From the NCBI GenBank assembly GCA_963843085.1, contig CAWJJG010000001.1, forward strand, positions 248,001 to 312,000: DNA of 64,000 nt. Reading direction: 5' to 3'. Below the pieces are notes generated by a model. That model saw only the letters and a program-made list of their open reading frames with translations, searched no databases and had not been told where the DNA came from. The stretch is from DASUPK01 sp963843085. Lineage in GTDB: Bacteria > Actinomycetota > Thermoleophilia > Solirubrobacterales > 70-9. The position numbers and the translations under genes are program-made. Within the stretch, counting starts at the first letter, position 1. Each line of letters opens with the position of its first letter. Shown here in pieces: positions 53,567-62,075 of this stretch.

Positions 53567-54622
53567 CTACTGGACGTAGATCGGGTCGCCGACCTGGACA
53601 CGGTCGTAGAGGTCGATCACGTCCGGGACCGCCATGCGTACGCAACCGTGCGAAGCGGCCGAGCCCAACGAGGAGAGCTCATCGGTGCCGTGGATCCCGG
53701 CGCCGTCGAAGATCCCGATCCAGCGGGCCTTGAGCGGATCCGCCGGCCCCGGGGGGATCACCTGGCCGGCGAGGCTGCCGGCCCAGGCCGAGTTCGGAAC
53801 GTGCCAGGAAGGATCGACCTGCTTGTCCTGCGCGTGGTAGAGGCCGGCCGGAGTCTCGAGGCCCTGCTGGCCGACGGCGATCGTGTAGCTCTTCTCCAGC
53901 TTCAGGTGGTGGTAGAAGCGAAGCGTGAAGCTGCCCCGGTCGATGTAGACGTAGCGGGGATAGGCCCCAGCGAGGTCCTTCTTGCTGACGTCGGGCTTGG
54001 TCTCGTGAACCACCGCCGGAATGGCCTGGTCACGGCCGGGGGAGCGAGCTGCATGGTTGATCGCCGCGGTCATCTGGCCCGCGTTGACTGCCAGGCCGTT
54101 CTGACCCGCCTCCTGCTGCAGCCTGCCGCCGCTCGGCACGACGGTGGCGTCGACCGGTTCCTGGTCGATCCTGTCGGCGATCTCGTGGACGAAGTCCTTG
54201 ACGGCCGACTTGTCGTATCCGACCCGCGGCTCGAGGTTCGTGTTCACGTCTCCCCCGCTCGCGTAGCGGGTGACGCGGTCGAGGATGCTGCCCTGCCGGG
54301 AGCGGTCGATCGCCTCCTGAACCATGCCGTCGACGTCGGCGTGCTCGTGCAGGCGCTTCGGGCTGAGGGTGTACTGCTTGCCGCCGTAGCTCACGACGAC
54401 GGGCTGCTTCAGCGGAGCGACGACCTTCTGCTCGATGAGCCTTCGCGCTGAGTCCGCGTCGCGGCCTCCGACGTCGACCCCGCCGATCTTGACGCCCGGC
54501 GCGATCTGGTCCTTCTGGGCGTCGTCGTAGGCCCAAACGCCCACCGCAAGCAGCAGGCCCAGCGTGAGGATCGCCGCGACGGCGATCAGGAGCTTCTGGT
54601 GCATTTTCAATCTTGCGCGCAT
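53567..54622 (-). CDS. L,D-transpeptidase (YkuD domain) with PG-binding_4 region
   Basis: 351 residues. N-terminal membrane anchor (LLIAVAAILTLGLLLAVGVW), then two PG_binding_4-like stretches (about 45-200, APGVKIGGVDVGGRDADSAR being typical), then YkuD with VYIDRGSFTLRFYHHLKLEK, SWHVPNSAWAGSLAGQVIPP and catalytic GIHGTDELSSLGSAASHGCV, where the histidines and nucleophilic cysteine are intact. Forms 3-3 cross-links in peptidoglycan, or anchors proteins. Starts the leftward run with XerD, sigma and EF-G-like genes. Confidence 0.93.
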   Translation of the reverse strand: MRARLKMHQKLLIAVAAILTLGLLLAVGVWAYDDAQKDQIAPGVKIGGVDVGGRDADSARRLIEQKVVAPLKQPVVVSYGGKQYTLSPKRLHEHADVDGMVQEAIDRSRQGSILDRVTRYASGGDVNTNLEPRVGYDKSAVKDFVHEIADRIDQEPVDATVVPSGGRLQQEAGQNGLAVNAGQMTAAINHAARSPGRDQAIPAVVHETKPDVSKKDLAGAYPRYVYIDRGSFTLRFYHHLKLEKSYTIAVGQQGLETPAGLYHAQDKQVDPSWHVPNSAWAGSLAGQVIPPGPADPLKARWIGIFDGAGIHGTDELSSLGSAASHGCVRMAVPDVIDLYDRVQVGDPIYVQ

Positions 54623-54807
54623 CTCTCCGCTTCGGATCAGCTTTCCCCTGTCGCCGAATTCTACGTTTCGCGTTCCCCGGCTCCTTGTCCGAGCGCGTTT
54701 CGCAACGGTCGTTGCGGTACCCGCGCGGGTTTGTGAGCGTGAAGGTAGAGCAGTCGCCGGGCACGTAGGATCCGCTCCGCCATGTCCCCGATCGCCCTCG
54801 CCGCCTG

Positions 54808-55521
54808 ATGCGGACCAAGGACCAGGTACGCCGGGATGTCTGGAAGGCGATGGACCGCGAGGGGGTCTCCCGGTTCCCCGGCGCCGAGGGCAGGATCCCC
54901 AACTTCGCGGGTGCCAAGCTCGCCGCCGAGAAGCTCGCTTCTCACCGCCTCTGGAAGCGGGCGCAGGTGATCAAGGTCAACCCGGACTCCCCCCAGACTC
55001 AGGCGCGTCGCGCTGCCCTCGAGGACGGCAAGACGCTGATCATGGCGGTGCCGCGACTCCGCGACGCGCATCCGTTCCGCCTTCTGGACCCTCGCAAGCT
55101 CTCCGCCAAGCAGGTTCGCGAGGCGGCCACCATCAAGGGGGCCATGAAACACGGCCGGGTGGTAGCGGAGGAGGATCTGCCTGACATCGACTTCGTCCTG
55201 TGCGGCTCGGTGGCCGTCAACCTCAGCGGCGCCCGGGTCGGCAAGGGCGGCGGCTTCTCCGACCTCGAGTACGGCCTCCTGATCCACGCCGGCAAGATCG
55301 ACGAGCACACCACGGTTGCGACCACCGTTCACCCGACGCAAATCCTCCGCGAGCACCTGCCGATGACCACGCACGACCTGCCGGTCGACCTGGTCGCCAC
55401 CCCCCGGGCGGTGATCGACCTCGAGCGCCAATACCCGCGACCCCGCGGGATTCTCTGGGACCACCTCCAGCCACCGCAGATCCGCGAGATCCCGATCCTC
55501 GAGCGGATGGGATACGCGTGA
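54808..55521 (+). CDS. 5-formyltetrahydrofolate cyclo-ligase-like protein
   Basis: 237 residues. Opening TKDQVRRDVWKAMDREGVSR with FPGAEGRIPNFAGAKLAAEK, then KTLIMAVPRLRDAHPFRLLD and the C-terminal phosphate-loop-like GARVGKGGGFSDLEYGLLIH that defines the MTHFS/MTHFSD fold. True cyclo-ligases are usually shorter (about 180-200 residues), and this long form is better described as MTHFSD-like. Enzymatic activity is likely but not certain. Divergent from the L,D-transpeptidase. Confidence 0.87.
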   Translation: MRTKDQVRRDVWKAMDREGVSRFPGAEGRIPNFAGAKLAAEKLASHRLWKRAQVIKVNPDSPQTQARRAALEDGKTLIMAVPRLRDAHPFRLLDPRKLSAKQVREAATIKGAMKHGRVVAEEDLPDIDFVLCGSVAVNLSGARVGKGGGFSDLEYGLLIHAGKIDEHTTVATTVHPTQILREHLPMTTHDLPVDLVATPRAVIDLERQYPRPRGILWDHLQPPQIREIPILERMGYA

Positions 55522-55640
55522 CGCCGATCTCGGTCCGGCTCGGCCCACGCGGATAGGGTTCCTCCACCTCGGTCGATCTCGATGGGGTCAGATTTGCGTA
55601 ACTCGACCGAAGTCCAAAACAGACAACAAGGGGAGTTTCG

Positions 55641-56153
55641 ATGACGAGCTCGAAAGGACGTCGACCGTCGCCCGCGATGATCGTAGCGGCGACCGCTCTG
55701 ATCGTCGCATTGGCGGGAACGGCAATGGCCGCGCCCATCGCGATCAAGAGCATCCTCAACAAGAAGGAGAAGAAGCAGGTCAAGAAGATCTCCAAGAACC
55801 AGGTGAACGCGCTGGCGCCGGGGCTTTCGGTGAAGCACGCCGACTCTGCCGGCTCGGCGGACACGGCGAAGGACTCCAACGCGCTCAGCGGCCACACGAT
55901 CGTGGCTGTGGGCGACCTCGATGGCCCTGGCCTGGTCACGACCAACAGCTGCACCCCGATCACCAAGGCGGCTCCCGGAGTACTGCCTGGCGACCACGTC
56001 ATCTTGACCCCGCCGGATGCCTGGCCGACCTACAAGATCGACCTGACGGGGCGAGTCGCGACAGGCACGGTCAAGTACGAGATTTGCAACGAGAGCGGGA
56101 CGAACCAGAACTTCGGGACGTCACCGCCAGTGAGGTTCCTGGTCATTCACTAG
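55641..56153 (+). CDS. Small secreted protein of the 'RPSPAM' Thermoleophilia family
   Basis: 170 residues. Signal peptide RRPSPAMIVAATALIVALAG... with cleavage near AMAAP, then a Lys-rich helix (LNKKEKKQVKKISKNQVN), a short Ala/Ser/Asp linker and a beta-rich C-terminal domain (VGDLDGPGLVTTNSCTPITK, WPTYKIDLTGRVATGTVKYE). This N-terminal signature recurs in many secreted proteins of Solirubrobacterales (from memory), usually of unknown function. Strong AAGGGGAG ribosome-binding site. Followed by a perfect terminator. Confidence 0.82.
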   Translation: MTSSKGRRPSPAMIVAATALIVALAGTAMAAPIAIKSILNKKEKKQVKKISKNQVNALAPGLSVKHADSAGSADTAKDSNALSGHTIVAVGDLDGPGLVTTNSCTPITKAAPGVLPGDHVILTPPDAWPTYKIDLTGRVATGTVKYEICNESGTNQNFGTSPPVRFLVIH

Positions 56154-56174
56154 ATCGGATCTCTCGCCAGCGTG

Positions 56175-56215
56175 ACCGCGACGGGGGTCGTGACGGCCCC
56201 CGTCGCGGTACTTTT
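56175..56215 (+). terminator. Rho-independent terminator
   Basis: ACCGCGACGGGGG ... CCCCCGTCGCGGT is a perfect 13-bp stem with a 9-base loop, followed by ACTTTT. Ends the transcript of the small secreted protein, 22 bases after its stop. Confidence 0.9.
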
Positions 56216-56221
56216 CCGCTC

Positions 56222-57265
56222 GTGAGCGCTGCAACCGCCGAGCATCCGGTCCGCGATGAGCTTCGGCGGATCGCCTCCGACACGACGTATGTCCTCAACC
56301 TCGCGAGGGGCAAGATCGAGCTGCCCCCGGCGACCCCCGCGGATGGTCCCGACCCCTATGGCAGCCCGGACCCGGAGTGGCTGCGGGTCGACTGGTCCGA
56401 GCACCGCGGCGAGATCGACGTGGTCGGAGCGCGGGTCAACTACGTGGAGATGGGCGAAGGCCCTCCCCTGCTCTTCCTCCACGGCCTCTCGGGCGCGTGG
56501 CAGAACTTCCTCGAGAACATCCCCCGCTTCGCCCGCACCCACAGGGTCGTCGCCCTGGATCTCCCCGGATTCGGGTCGAGCCCGATGCCGCCTTGGGAGA
56601 TCTCCATCCCGGCATATGGCCGGTTCGTTCGTGACTTCTGCGAGCGGATCGGCGTCGGCCGCTGCTCGCTCGTGGGCAACTCGATGGGGGGCTTCATCGC
56701 GACGGAGGTGGCTATCACCGAGCCGGAGCGCGTCGACGACCTGACCCTGATCTCCGCCGCCGGGATCACCTGGGCCCGCGCCCGGCGTGAGCCCGCGGTG
56801 ATGGTGGCCGGGATGGGCCGGGCCGCCACGCCGCTCTTCCTCAAGTTCCATATGGCGGGGATCAGGCGCCCACGCCTGCGGAAGGCGTATTTCCAGGGGG
56901 TCTTCTTCGATCCCGACGAGATCCGTCGCGAGATGCTCTGGGAGAACGTCGTCCCCGCCCTGCAGAGCCCCGGCTACTACGACGCCCTGACCACGCTCTG
57001 GGGCTACGACATCCGCCACCGGCTCGAGGAGATCGACGTGCCGACCCTGATCGTCTGGGGGCGGAACGACCGCGTGGTCCCGGTGCCGGCTGCGCTGTCC
57101 TACGAGAAGCGGATCGGGTCGAACGCCGATCTCGTCATCTTCGATCGCTGCGGGCACGTCCCGATGATCGAGCGACCGGTGCGCTTCAACCGCGTCCTCG
57201 AGGGCTTCCTCGCCCGCGAAGGGGACCCTGGACTAGCCCTCGAGTCGGGATCGCCGGGCAGCTAG
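56222..57265 (+). CDS. Alpha/beta hydrolase
   Basis: 347 residues from GTG 56222; the frame continues upstream through the terminator, so that part is not coding. Oxyanion region LLFLHGLSGAWQNF, nucleophile elbow SLVGNSMGGFIATE, acid in VWGRNDRVVPVP, and catalytic His in RCGHVPMIERP: a complete triad. A helical N-terminal extension of about 45 residues (RDELRRIASDTTYVLNLARG) precedes the hydrolase fold. Substrate unknown. Followed by the flavin reductase fusion 10 bases on. Confidence 0.9.
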   Translation: MSAATAEHPVRDELRRIASDTTYVLNLARGKIELPPATPADGPDPYGSPDPEWLRVDWSEHRGEIDVVGARVNYVEMGEGPPLLFLHGLSGAWQNFLENIPRFARTHRVVALDLPGFGSSPMPPWEISIPAYGRFVRDFCERIGVGRCSLVGNSMGGFIATEVAITEPERVDDLTLISAAGITWARARREPAVMVAGMGRAATPLFLKFHMAGIRRPRLRKAYFQGVFFDPDEIRREMLWENVVPALQSPGYYDALTTLWGYDIRHRLEEIDVPTLIVWGRNDRVVPVPAALSYEKRIGSNADLVIFDRCGHVPMIERPVRFNRVLEGFLAREGDPGLALESGSPGS

Positions 57266-57275
57266 TCTCGTTTTC

Positions 57276-58895
57276 GTGCGGAGCACCGAGGTACTTTCCC
57301 GAGAGCAACTCGACCTCATGGCCAACCACGGCGAGGAGCGCTCCGCGGAGGCCGGAGAGCTGCTCTTCGACGTCGGCGACCGCGGCTACCCCTTCATGGC
57401 GATCCTCGAAGGCGAGGTCGCGATCCGGACCGAGTCCGGGCACGAGCTGATCCGGCACGGCGCCGCCGGATTCGTCGGCGAGCTCAATCTGCTGACCGGG
57501 CAGACCGTCTTCCTGCAGGCCGTGGTGACCGAGCGGGTGCGCTACATCGCCGTCGACAGGATGGTGCTGCGAGAGCTCCTGTTCGAGAACCCAGACCTCT
57601 CCGACCTCCTGCTGGATGCCTTCGTGGCGCGGCGCGAGCTGCTCCAGGGCGAGGACGGCGTCGGGATCGAGGTGATCGGCCCCCGATCGTCGGAGCGAAC
57701 CCGGGGAATCGCGGAGTGGCTGAGAAACGCCCGGATCCCGTATGTCTGGCGCGATCCCGAGCACCGCGCGCATGCTGAGGACCAGGAGGCGAAGGAGCTG
57801 GTCGAGTCGCTCGGACCGGATCGTCTCCCGCTGGTTCGAGCGCCCGGCGGCATGGAGCTCGTGCGCCCCAGCAACGGCGAGCTCTCGCGCGCACTTGGGA
57901 TCGGCCTGGAGCTGGCCCCACGCGAGGAGGTGGATCTCCTGATCCTCGGCGGCGGTCCCGCCGGGCTCGGCGCCGCCGTCTACGCGGCGTCGGAGGGTCT
58001 CGAAACCCTTGTCCTCGAGCGAACGGTCCTGGGGGGACAGGCCGGGTTCTCCCGCCGAATCGAGAACTACCTGGGCTTTCCAGCCGGCATAGGCGGTGGA
58101 GAGCTCACCAGCCGGGCCGTGACGCAGGCGCGCAAGTTCGGCGCTCGGACCGCCACCCCGTACGTCATCGCCGGGCTGGAGTGCGACGGGGAGCGCCGTA
58201 TCGTCCGCGTCGAGGAGGGCAACGAGATCGCCGCGCGCGCCGTCGTGATCGCGACCGGCGCCAGCTACCGGCGCCTCCCGGTGGAGCGGCTCTCCGAGTT
58301 CGAGGGGATCAGCGTCTTCTATTTCGCTGGTCCGCCCGAGGCGAGGCGCTGCGGGGGTAGCCGGGTCGGCGTCGTCGGCGGTGGCAACTCAGCCGCCCAG
58401 GCCGCGATCTGGCTCGCCCGGGGAGGCGCCCTGGTGACCCTCCTCCATCGGCGCGCAGACCTCAGCGAGACCATGTCCGACTACCTGATCCGCGACCTCG
58501 ACCGCTACGGCGTTCAGGTTCGCGACCAGAGCGAGATCGCCGAACTGCACGGGAGCGGCGGAGAACTCGAGGCGGTCACGCTCACGGGTGGTGAGCGGCT
58601 CCCCTTCTCCAACCTGTTCCTCTTCCTCGGCGCAGCGCCGTGCACGGACTGGCTGGGCGATGAGGTCGCCCGCGATGAGAACGGCTTCATCCTGACCGGA
58701 TCGGACGCCGGCAGCGAGAACCTGCTCGAGACGAGCGCCCCCGGCGTCTACGCGGTGGGCGACGTGCGCGCCGGATCGCCGAAGCGCGTCGCCACAGCGG
58801 TCGGTGAGGGCGCCATGGTCGTGCGGTTCGTGCATGGGCGGCTCGATCAGGCCGCTCCAGCGAACGTTCAGGGGCCGGAGCCCGTCAGGAAGTGA
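57276..58895 (+). CDS. Cyclic-nucleotide-binding domain fused to thioredoxin-reductase-like flavoprotein
   Basis: 539 residues, GTG start. N-terminal cNMP-binding (Crp-like) domain (about 20-125: AGELLFDVGDRGYPFMAILE, GEVAIRTESG, FVGELNLLTGQ), a thioredoxin-like linker region (120-205), then a FAD/NAD reductase: LLILGGGPAGLGAAVYAASE, GGQAGFSRRIENYLGFPAGI, VIATGASYRRLP, VGVVGGGNSAAQAAIWLARG and the C-terminal TSAPGVYAVGDVRAGSPKRV. The redox CxxC of true thioredoxin reductase is absent (FYFAGPPEARRCGG). So it probably is an NAD(P)H oxidoreductase gated by a nucleotide, with the redox partner unknown. Confidence 0.9.
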   Translation: MRSTEVLSREQLDLMANHGEERSAEAGELLFDVGDRGYPFMAILEGEVAIRTESGHELIRHGAAGFVGELNLLTGQTVFLQAVVTERVRYIAVDRMVLRELLFENPDLSDLLLDAFVARRELLQGEDGVGIEVIGPRSSERTRGIAEWLRNARIPYVWRDPEHRAHAEDQEAKELVESLGPDRLPLVRAPGGMELVRPSNGELSRALGIGLELAPREEVDLLILGGGPAGLGAAVYAASEGLETLVLERTVLGGQAGFSRRIENYLGFPAGIGGGELTSRAVTQARKFGARTATPYVIAGLECDGERRIVRVEEGNEIAARAVVIATGASYRRLPVERLSEFEGISVFYFAGPPEARRCGGSRVGVVGGGNSAAQAAIWLARGGALVTLLHRRADLSETMSDYLIRDLDRYGVQVRDQSEIAELHGSGGELEAVTLTGGERLPFSNLFLFLGAAPCTDWLGDEVARDENGFILTGSDAGSENLLETSAPGVYAVGDVRAGSPKRVATAVGEGAMVVRFVHGRLDQAAPANVQGPEPVRK

Positions 58896-60570
58896 CAGCG
58901 CCCTCGGAGGCGCTCGAGACCGCAGCCGCGTACTTGGCCATCACGCCGCGCTTGTAGGGCGGCTCCGGAGGCTCGTAGGTCTCCACCCTCTTCGCGATCT
59001 CCTCGTCCGAGAGGTCGACGTCGAGACGGCGCGCGTCAATGTCGAGCGTGATCACGTCGCCGTCCTCGACCGCCGCGATCGGGCCGCCGCGGATCGCCTC
59101 GGGGGCGACGTGGCCCGCCATCAGGCCGTGCGTTGCGCCCGAGAAGCGGCCGTCGGTCAGCAGCGCGACCTGGTCCCCGATGCCCTCGCCGACGAGGGCG
59201 GCGGTGACCTGGAGCATCTCGCGCATGCCGGGACCTCCGGACGGGCCCTCGTTGCGGATCACGACCACATCGCCGGGCTTGATGCCCTGCTTCTCGACCA
59301 CTGCGAAGCACTCCTGCTCGGAGTTGAAGACCCGCGCCGGACCGCTGTGCTTGCGCCGCTCCTCGCCGGCCACCTTGACGACGCAGCCCTCCGGGGCCAG
59401 GTTGCCGCGCAGGATCACGAGTCCTCCGGTCGGCTTGAGCGGGTCATCGAGCGGGCGGACCACCTGCTGAGCGGGGGTCTCCTGGGTGGCGTCGGCCTCC
59501 TCTCCGATCGTCTTGCCGGTGACGGTGATGCAGTCGCGATGGAGCACGCCCGCCTCGTCGAGGCGCTTGGCGAGCACACCGACCCCGCCGGCCTCGTAGA
59601 GGTCCTTCGCGACGAAGCGGCCGCCGGGCTTCAGGTCACCCAGCAGCGGGGTCTTCTCGGAGATCCGGTCGAAGTCGTCGATCGTCAACTCGATGCCCGC
59701 CTCGTTGGCGACCGCGAGCAGGTGGAGGACGCCGTTGGTCGAGCCTCCCGACATGCAGACGGTGGCGATCGCGTTCTCGATCGAGTCCTTCGTGATGATC
59801 TGGCTGGGCCGCAGGTCGTCCTCCAGGACCTTCATGACGAGCTCGCCCGCCTGCCGCGCCACCTCGTTGCGCGCATCGGCGACCGCGGGCACCATGCCCG
59901 AGCCCATCGGGGTGATGCCCATCACCTCGAAGGCGCTCGCCATCGTGTTGGCGGTGAACTGGGCGCCACAGGCGCCGGCCCCCGGGCTGGCACAGCCCTC
60001 GAGCTCGTGGAGGTCCTCGTCGGACATCTCACCGGCGGCGTGCTTGCCGACCGCCTCGAAGACGTCCTGGATGGTCACGTCCTGGTCGTGCCAGCGGCCG
60101 GGAAGGATCGAGCCGCCGTAGAGCATGAGCGAGGGGATGTCGAGGCGCGCCAGCGCCATCACGCACCCGGGGATGGTCTTGTCGCAGCCGGAGAGCGCGA
60201 TCACGGCGTCGAACTGGTAGCCGCGCGCCGTCAGCTCGATCGAGTCCGCGATCACCTCGCGGCTGACGAGGGAGGTCTTCATCCCCTCGGTGCCCATCGT
60301 GATCCCGTCGGAGATCGCGATCGAGTTGAACTCGAGAGGCGTGCCGCCGGCGGCGCGGACGCCCTCCTTGACGCGCTCAGCCAGCCCGCGGAGGTGGAAG
60401 TTGCAGGGCATCGCCTCGATCCAGGTGTTCGCGATGCCGACCGTGGGACGGCTGAGGTCGTCGTCGCCGAAGCCGATTCCCTTCATGTAGGCCCTGGCGA
60501 AGGCGCGCTCCGGGCCGTCGAAGACGGCGCTGGAGCGGGTACGCATGCCGTTGGTCGTCACCTCTGCCAT
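58885..60570 (-). CDS. ilvD: Dihydroxy-acid dehydratase
   Basis: 561 residues from ATG 60570. MPCNFH, LSGCDKTIPGC and GACGAQFTANTMA supply the cysteines that ligate the iron-sulfur cluster; NTWIEAMPCNFHLRGL, MSGGSTNGVLHLLAVANEAG and LTDGRFSGATHGLMAGHVAP are family landmarks. Third step of valine/isoleucine synthesis. The opposite strand has a long open frame, which is only a shadow. Converges with the reductase fusion, 11-base overlap. Confidence 0.96.
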   Translation of the reverse strand: MAEVTTNGMRTRSSAVFDGPERAFARAYMKGIGFGDDDLSRPTVGIANTWIEAMPCNFHLRGLAERVKEGVRAAGGTPLEFNSIAISDGITMGTEGMKTSLVSREVIADSIELTARGYQFDAVIALSGCDKTIPGCVMALARLDIPSLMLYGGSILPGRWHDQDVTIQDVFEAVGKHAAGEMSDEDLHELEGCASPGAGACGAQFTANTMASAFEVMGITPMGSGMVPAVADARNEVARQAGELVMKVLEDDLRPSQIITKDSIENAIATVCMSGGSTNGVLHLLAVANEAGIELTIDDFDRISEKTPLLGDLKPGGRFVAKDLYEAGGVGVLAKRLDEAGVLHRDCITVTGKTIGEEADATQETPAQQVVRPLDDPLKPTGGLVILRGNLAPEGCVVKVAGEERRKHSGPARVFNSEQECFAVVEKQGIKPGDVVVIRNEGPSGGPGMREMLQVTAALVGEGIGDQVALLTDGRFSGATHGLMAGHVAPEAIRGGPIAAVEDGDVITLDIDARRLDVDLSDEEIAKRVETYEPPEPPYKRGVMAKYAAAVSSASEGAVTS

Positions 60571-60578
60571 GCGCCTAT

Positions 60579-61016
60579 TTAATCGGGTCGTTCCTCGGCT
60601 CTGCCTCGGAACGCCCTCACCTGAATCAAATCGCGCCTCACCATCGCCGGGTCGAGCTGGCGGCCCAGCGGATGGACGTTCGCGGTCCGGATCAGCTCGT
60701 GCTCGTCGGCGCGCAGGGCCATCCACTTGGCGAGCACGTCGTCGGCGTCGGGGAGCCTCTCCCCCGCCTCCGGATCGGATCCGTCCCTGAAGCGGACGCA
60801 GTACTCGCTGAGCAGCTCGCCGGTCGCGGCGTCATAGGCCACCAGGGGCCGATGGGGATAGATCAGATAGCCGTACTGGCGGTTTTCGACCGCCAGCAGC
60901 CCGAAGCGCTCATAGGTGTCGAGCGCGTCGGGGCCCGCCGTCGAGCGCAGCAGCTCACGGGCCCGCTGCTCCGCGCGGCGGTCTCGCGCCGTGTTGCGAA
61001 CGTATCTGCGCCGCAT
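60579..61016 (-). CDS. Conserved hypothetical protein
   Basis: 145 residues. ATG 61016 is used because its start overlaps the stop of the upstream small gene. An Arg-rich helical start (RYVRNTARDRRAEQRARELL), then LDTYERFGLLAVENRQYGYL IYPHRPLVAYDAATGELLSE split by a PHRP turn, and DADDVLAKWMALRADEHELI. No known fold recognised by eye. It sits in the leftward block thiD, small gene, this gene, ilvD. Confidence 0.72.
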   Translation of the reverse strand: MRRRYVRNTARDRRAEQRARELLRSTAGPDALDTYERFGLLAVENRQYGYLIYPHRPLVAYDAATGELLSEYCVRFRDGSDPEAGERLPDADDVLAKWMALRADEHELIRTANVHPLGRQLDPAMVRRDLIQVRAFRGRAEERPD

Positions 61017-61261
61017 CAGCCGCCGGCCGCCTGCGGGAAGAAGATCACGCGGTCGGCGTTCTCGGGGACCTCCGAGAGGTCGCGCACCATCGTCGCCTCG
61101 CGGCTGCCGCCTGTCCCCTCGTGCGGGACGGCGGCCCACATCCCGAGGTCGAGCTGGCGCCGGAACTCGCGGACGAGGCGCTCCTCGTCCTCCGCCACCG
61201 ATCGATCGCCCTCGGCGAGCAGCACGTCCCCCTTCCCCGGAGTCATGCGAAGCAGCTTCAT
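61016..61261 (-). CDS. Small conserved hypothetical protein
   Basis: 81 residues: MKLLRMTPGKGDVLLAEGDR, acidic helix VAEDEERLVREFRRQLDLGM, then a C-terminal ADRVIFFPQAAGG. No cysteine or membrane segment. Overlaps thiD by 4 bases upstream and the next gene by 1 base, so the three are one transcription unit. Function unknown. The closing Gly-Gly recalls beta-grasp carrier tails, but the fold is not evident. Confidence 0.68.
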   Translation of the reverse strand: MKLLRMTPGKGDVLLAEGDRSVAEDEERLVREFRRQLDLGMWAAVPHEGTGGSREATMVRDLSEVPENADRVIFFPQAAGG

Positions 61262-62052
61262 GAGTTGATTATGCCCAGCGCATCGACCGGCCCGGAGCCG
61301 GAGCCGATTTCGCGCAGTCCGTTCGCCACGGCCTCGGCCGCGATTCGCCGTGCCTCGCGAGCCGCCTCCAGCGGGGTGTCGCCGCGCGCCAGCCGCGCCG
61401 CCAACGCCGAGGAGTGCGTGCAGCCTGAGCCGTGGGCCGCGCCGTCTTCGTGGCGCGGTCCCTCGATCTCCACGAGGGTTTCGCCATCGAAGAAGCGATC
61501 GGAGCCGTCGAGGTGCCCGCCCGTGACGACCGCGACCTTCGGGCCGAGAGCATGGACCGCTCTGGCCAGGTCGCCGGGCGACGCATCCTCGCCGAGGCTG
61601 GTGAGCTCGCGCGCCTCGGGAGCGTTGGGGGTGACCACGGTGGAGCGCGGCACGATTCCCTCGATCAGGGCCTGCCTGGCCTCGGGCTTGAGCAGGACGG
61701 CGCCGCTCTCGGCCACCATCACGGGGTCGAGCACCACGGGCGCGTCTCCGACCAGGTCGAGGGCCTCGCCCACCGCCTCGATCGTCGGCTCGTCGAAGAG
61801 CATCCCGATCTTCACGGCGTCGACGCCCATGTCCTCCACTACGACGCGAACCTGGTCGAGGATGAACTGCCGGGGCAGCGTCTGGATGGAGACCACCTCG
61901 TGCGTGTTCTGCGCCGTGAGCGCAACGATCGCGGAGGTCCCGTGCACGCCGCAGCGCGCGAATGCCTTCAGGTCAGCCTGGATCCCGGCGCCGCCGCCGG
62001 AATCAGAGGTCGCGATCGTCATCGCCACGGGGATGCGCCGCTCGGCCGTCAC
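61258..62052 (-). CDS. thiD: Hydroxymethylpyrimidine/phosphomethylpyrimidine kinase
   Basis: 264 residues. Ribokinase fold: TIATSDSGGGAGIQADLKAF, ARCGVHGTSAIVALTAQNTH, VDAVKIGMLFDEPTIEAVGE, VVLDPVMVAESGAVLLKPEA and the anion-hole/catalytic Asp-equivalent HGSGCTHSSALAARLARG with the conserved cysteine. Adds two phosphates to HMP for thiamine synthesis. No TPP riboswitch can be fitted in the 23 bases between dprA and its start. Confidence 0.95.
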   Translation of the reverse strand: MTAERRIPVAMTIATSDSGGGAGIQADLKAFARCGVHGTSAIVALTAQNTHEVVSIQTLPRQFILDQVRVVVEDMGVDAVKIGMLFDEPTIEAVGEALDLVGDAPVVLDPVMVAESGAVLLKPEARQALIEGIVPRSTVVTPNAPEARELTSLGEDASPGDLARAVHALGPKVAVVTGGHLDGSDRFFDGETLVEIEGPRHEDGAAHGSGCTHSSALAARLARGDTPLEAAREARRIAAEAVANGLREIGSGSGPVDALGIINS

Positions 62053-62075
62053 CCGGCTAAGGCTAGTGACGCCCG

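Noticed and set aside
58804..60582. 592-residue rightward open frame opposite ilvD
   Set aside because: Composition is typical of a high-GC shadow (His/Arg/Asp-rich, no domain), while ilvD on the other strand has all its family motifs.
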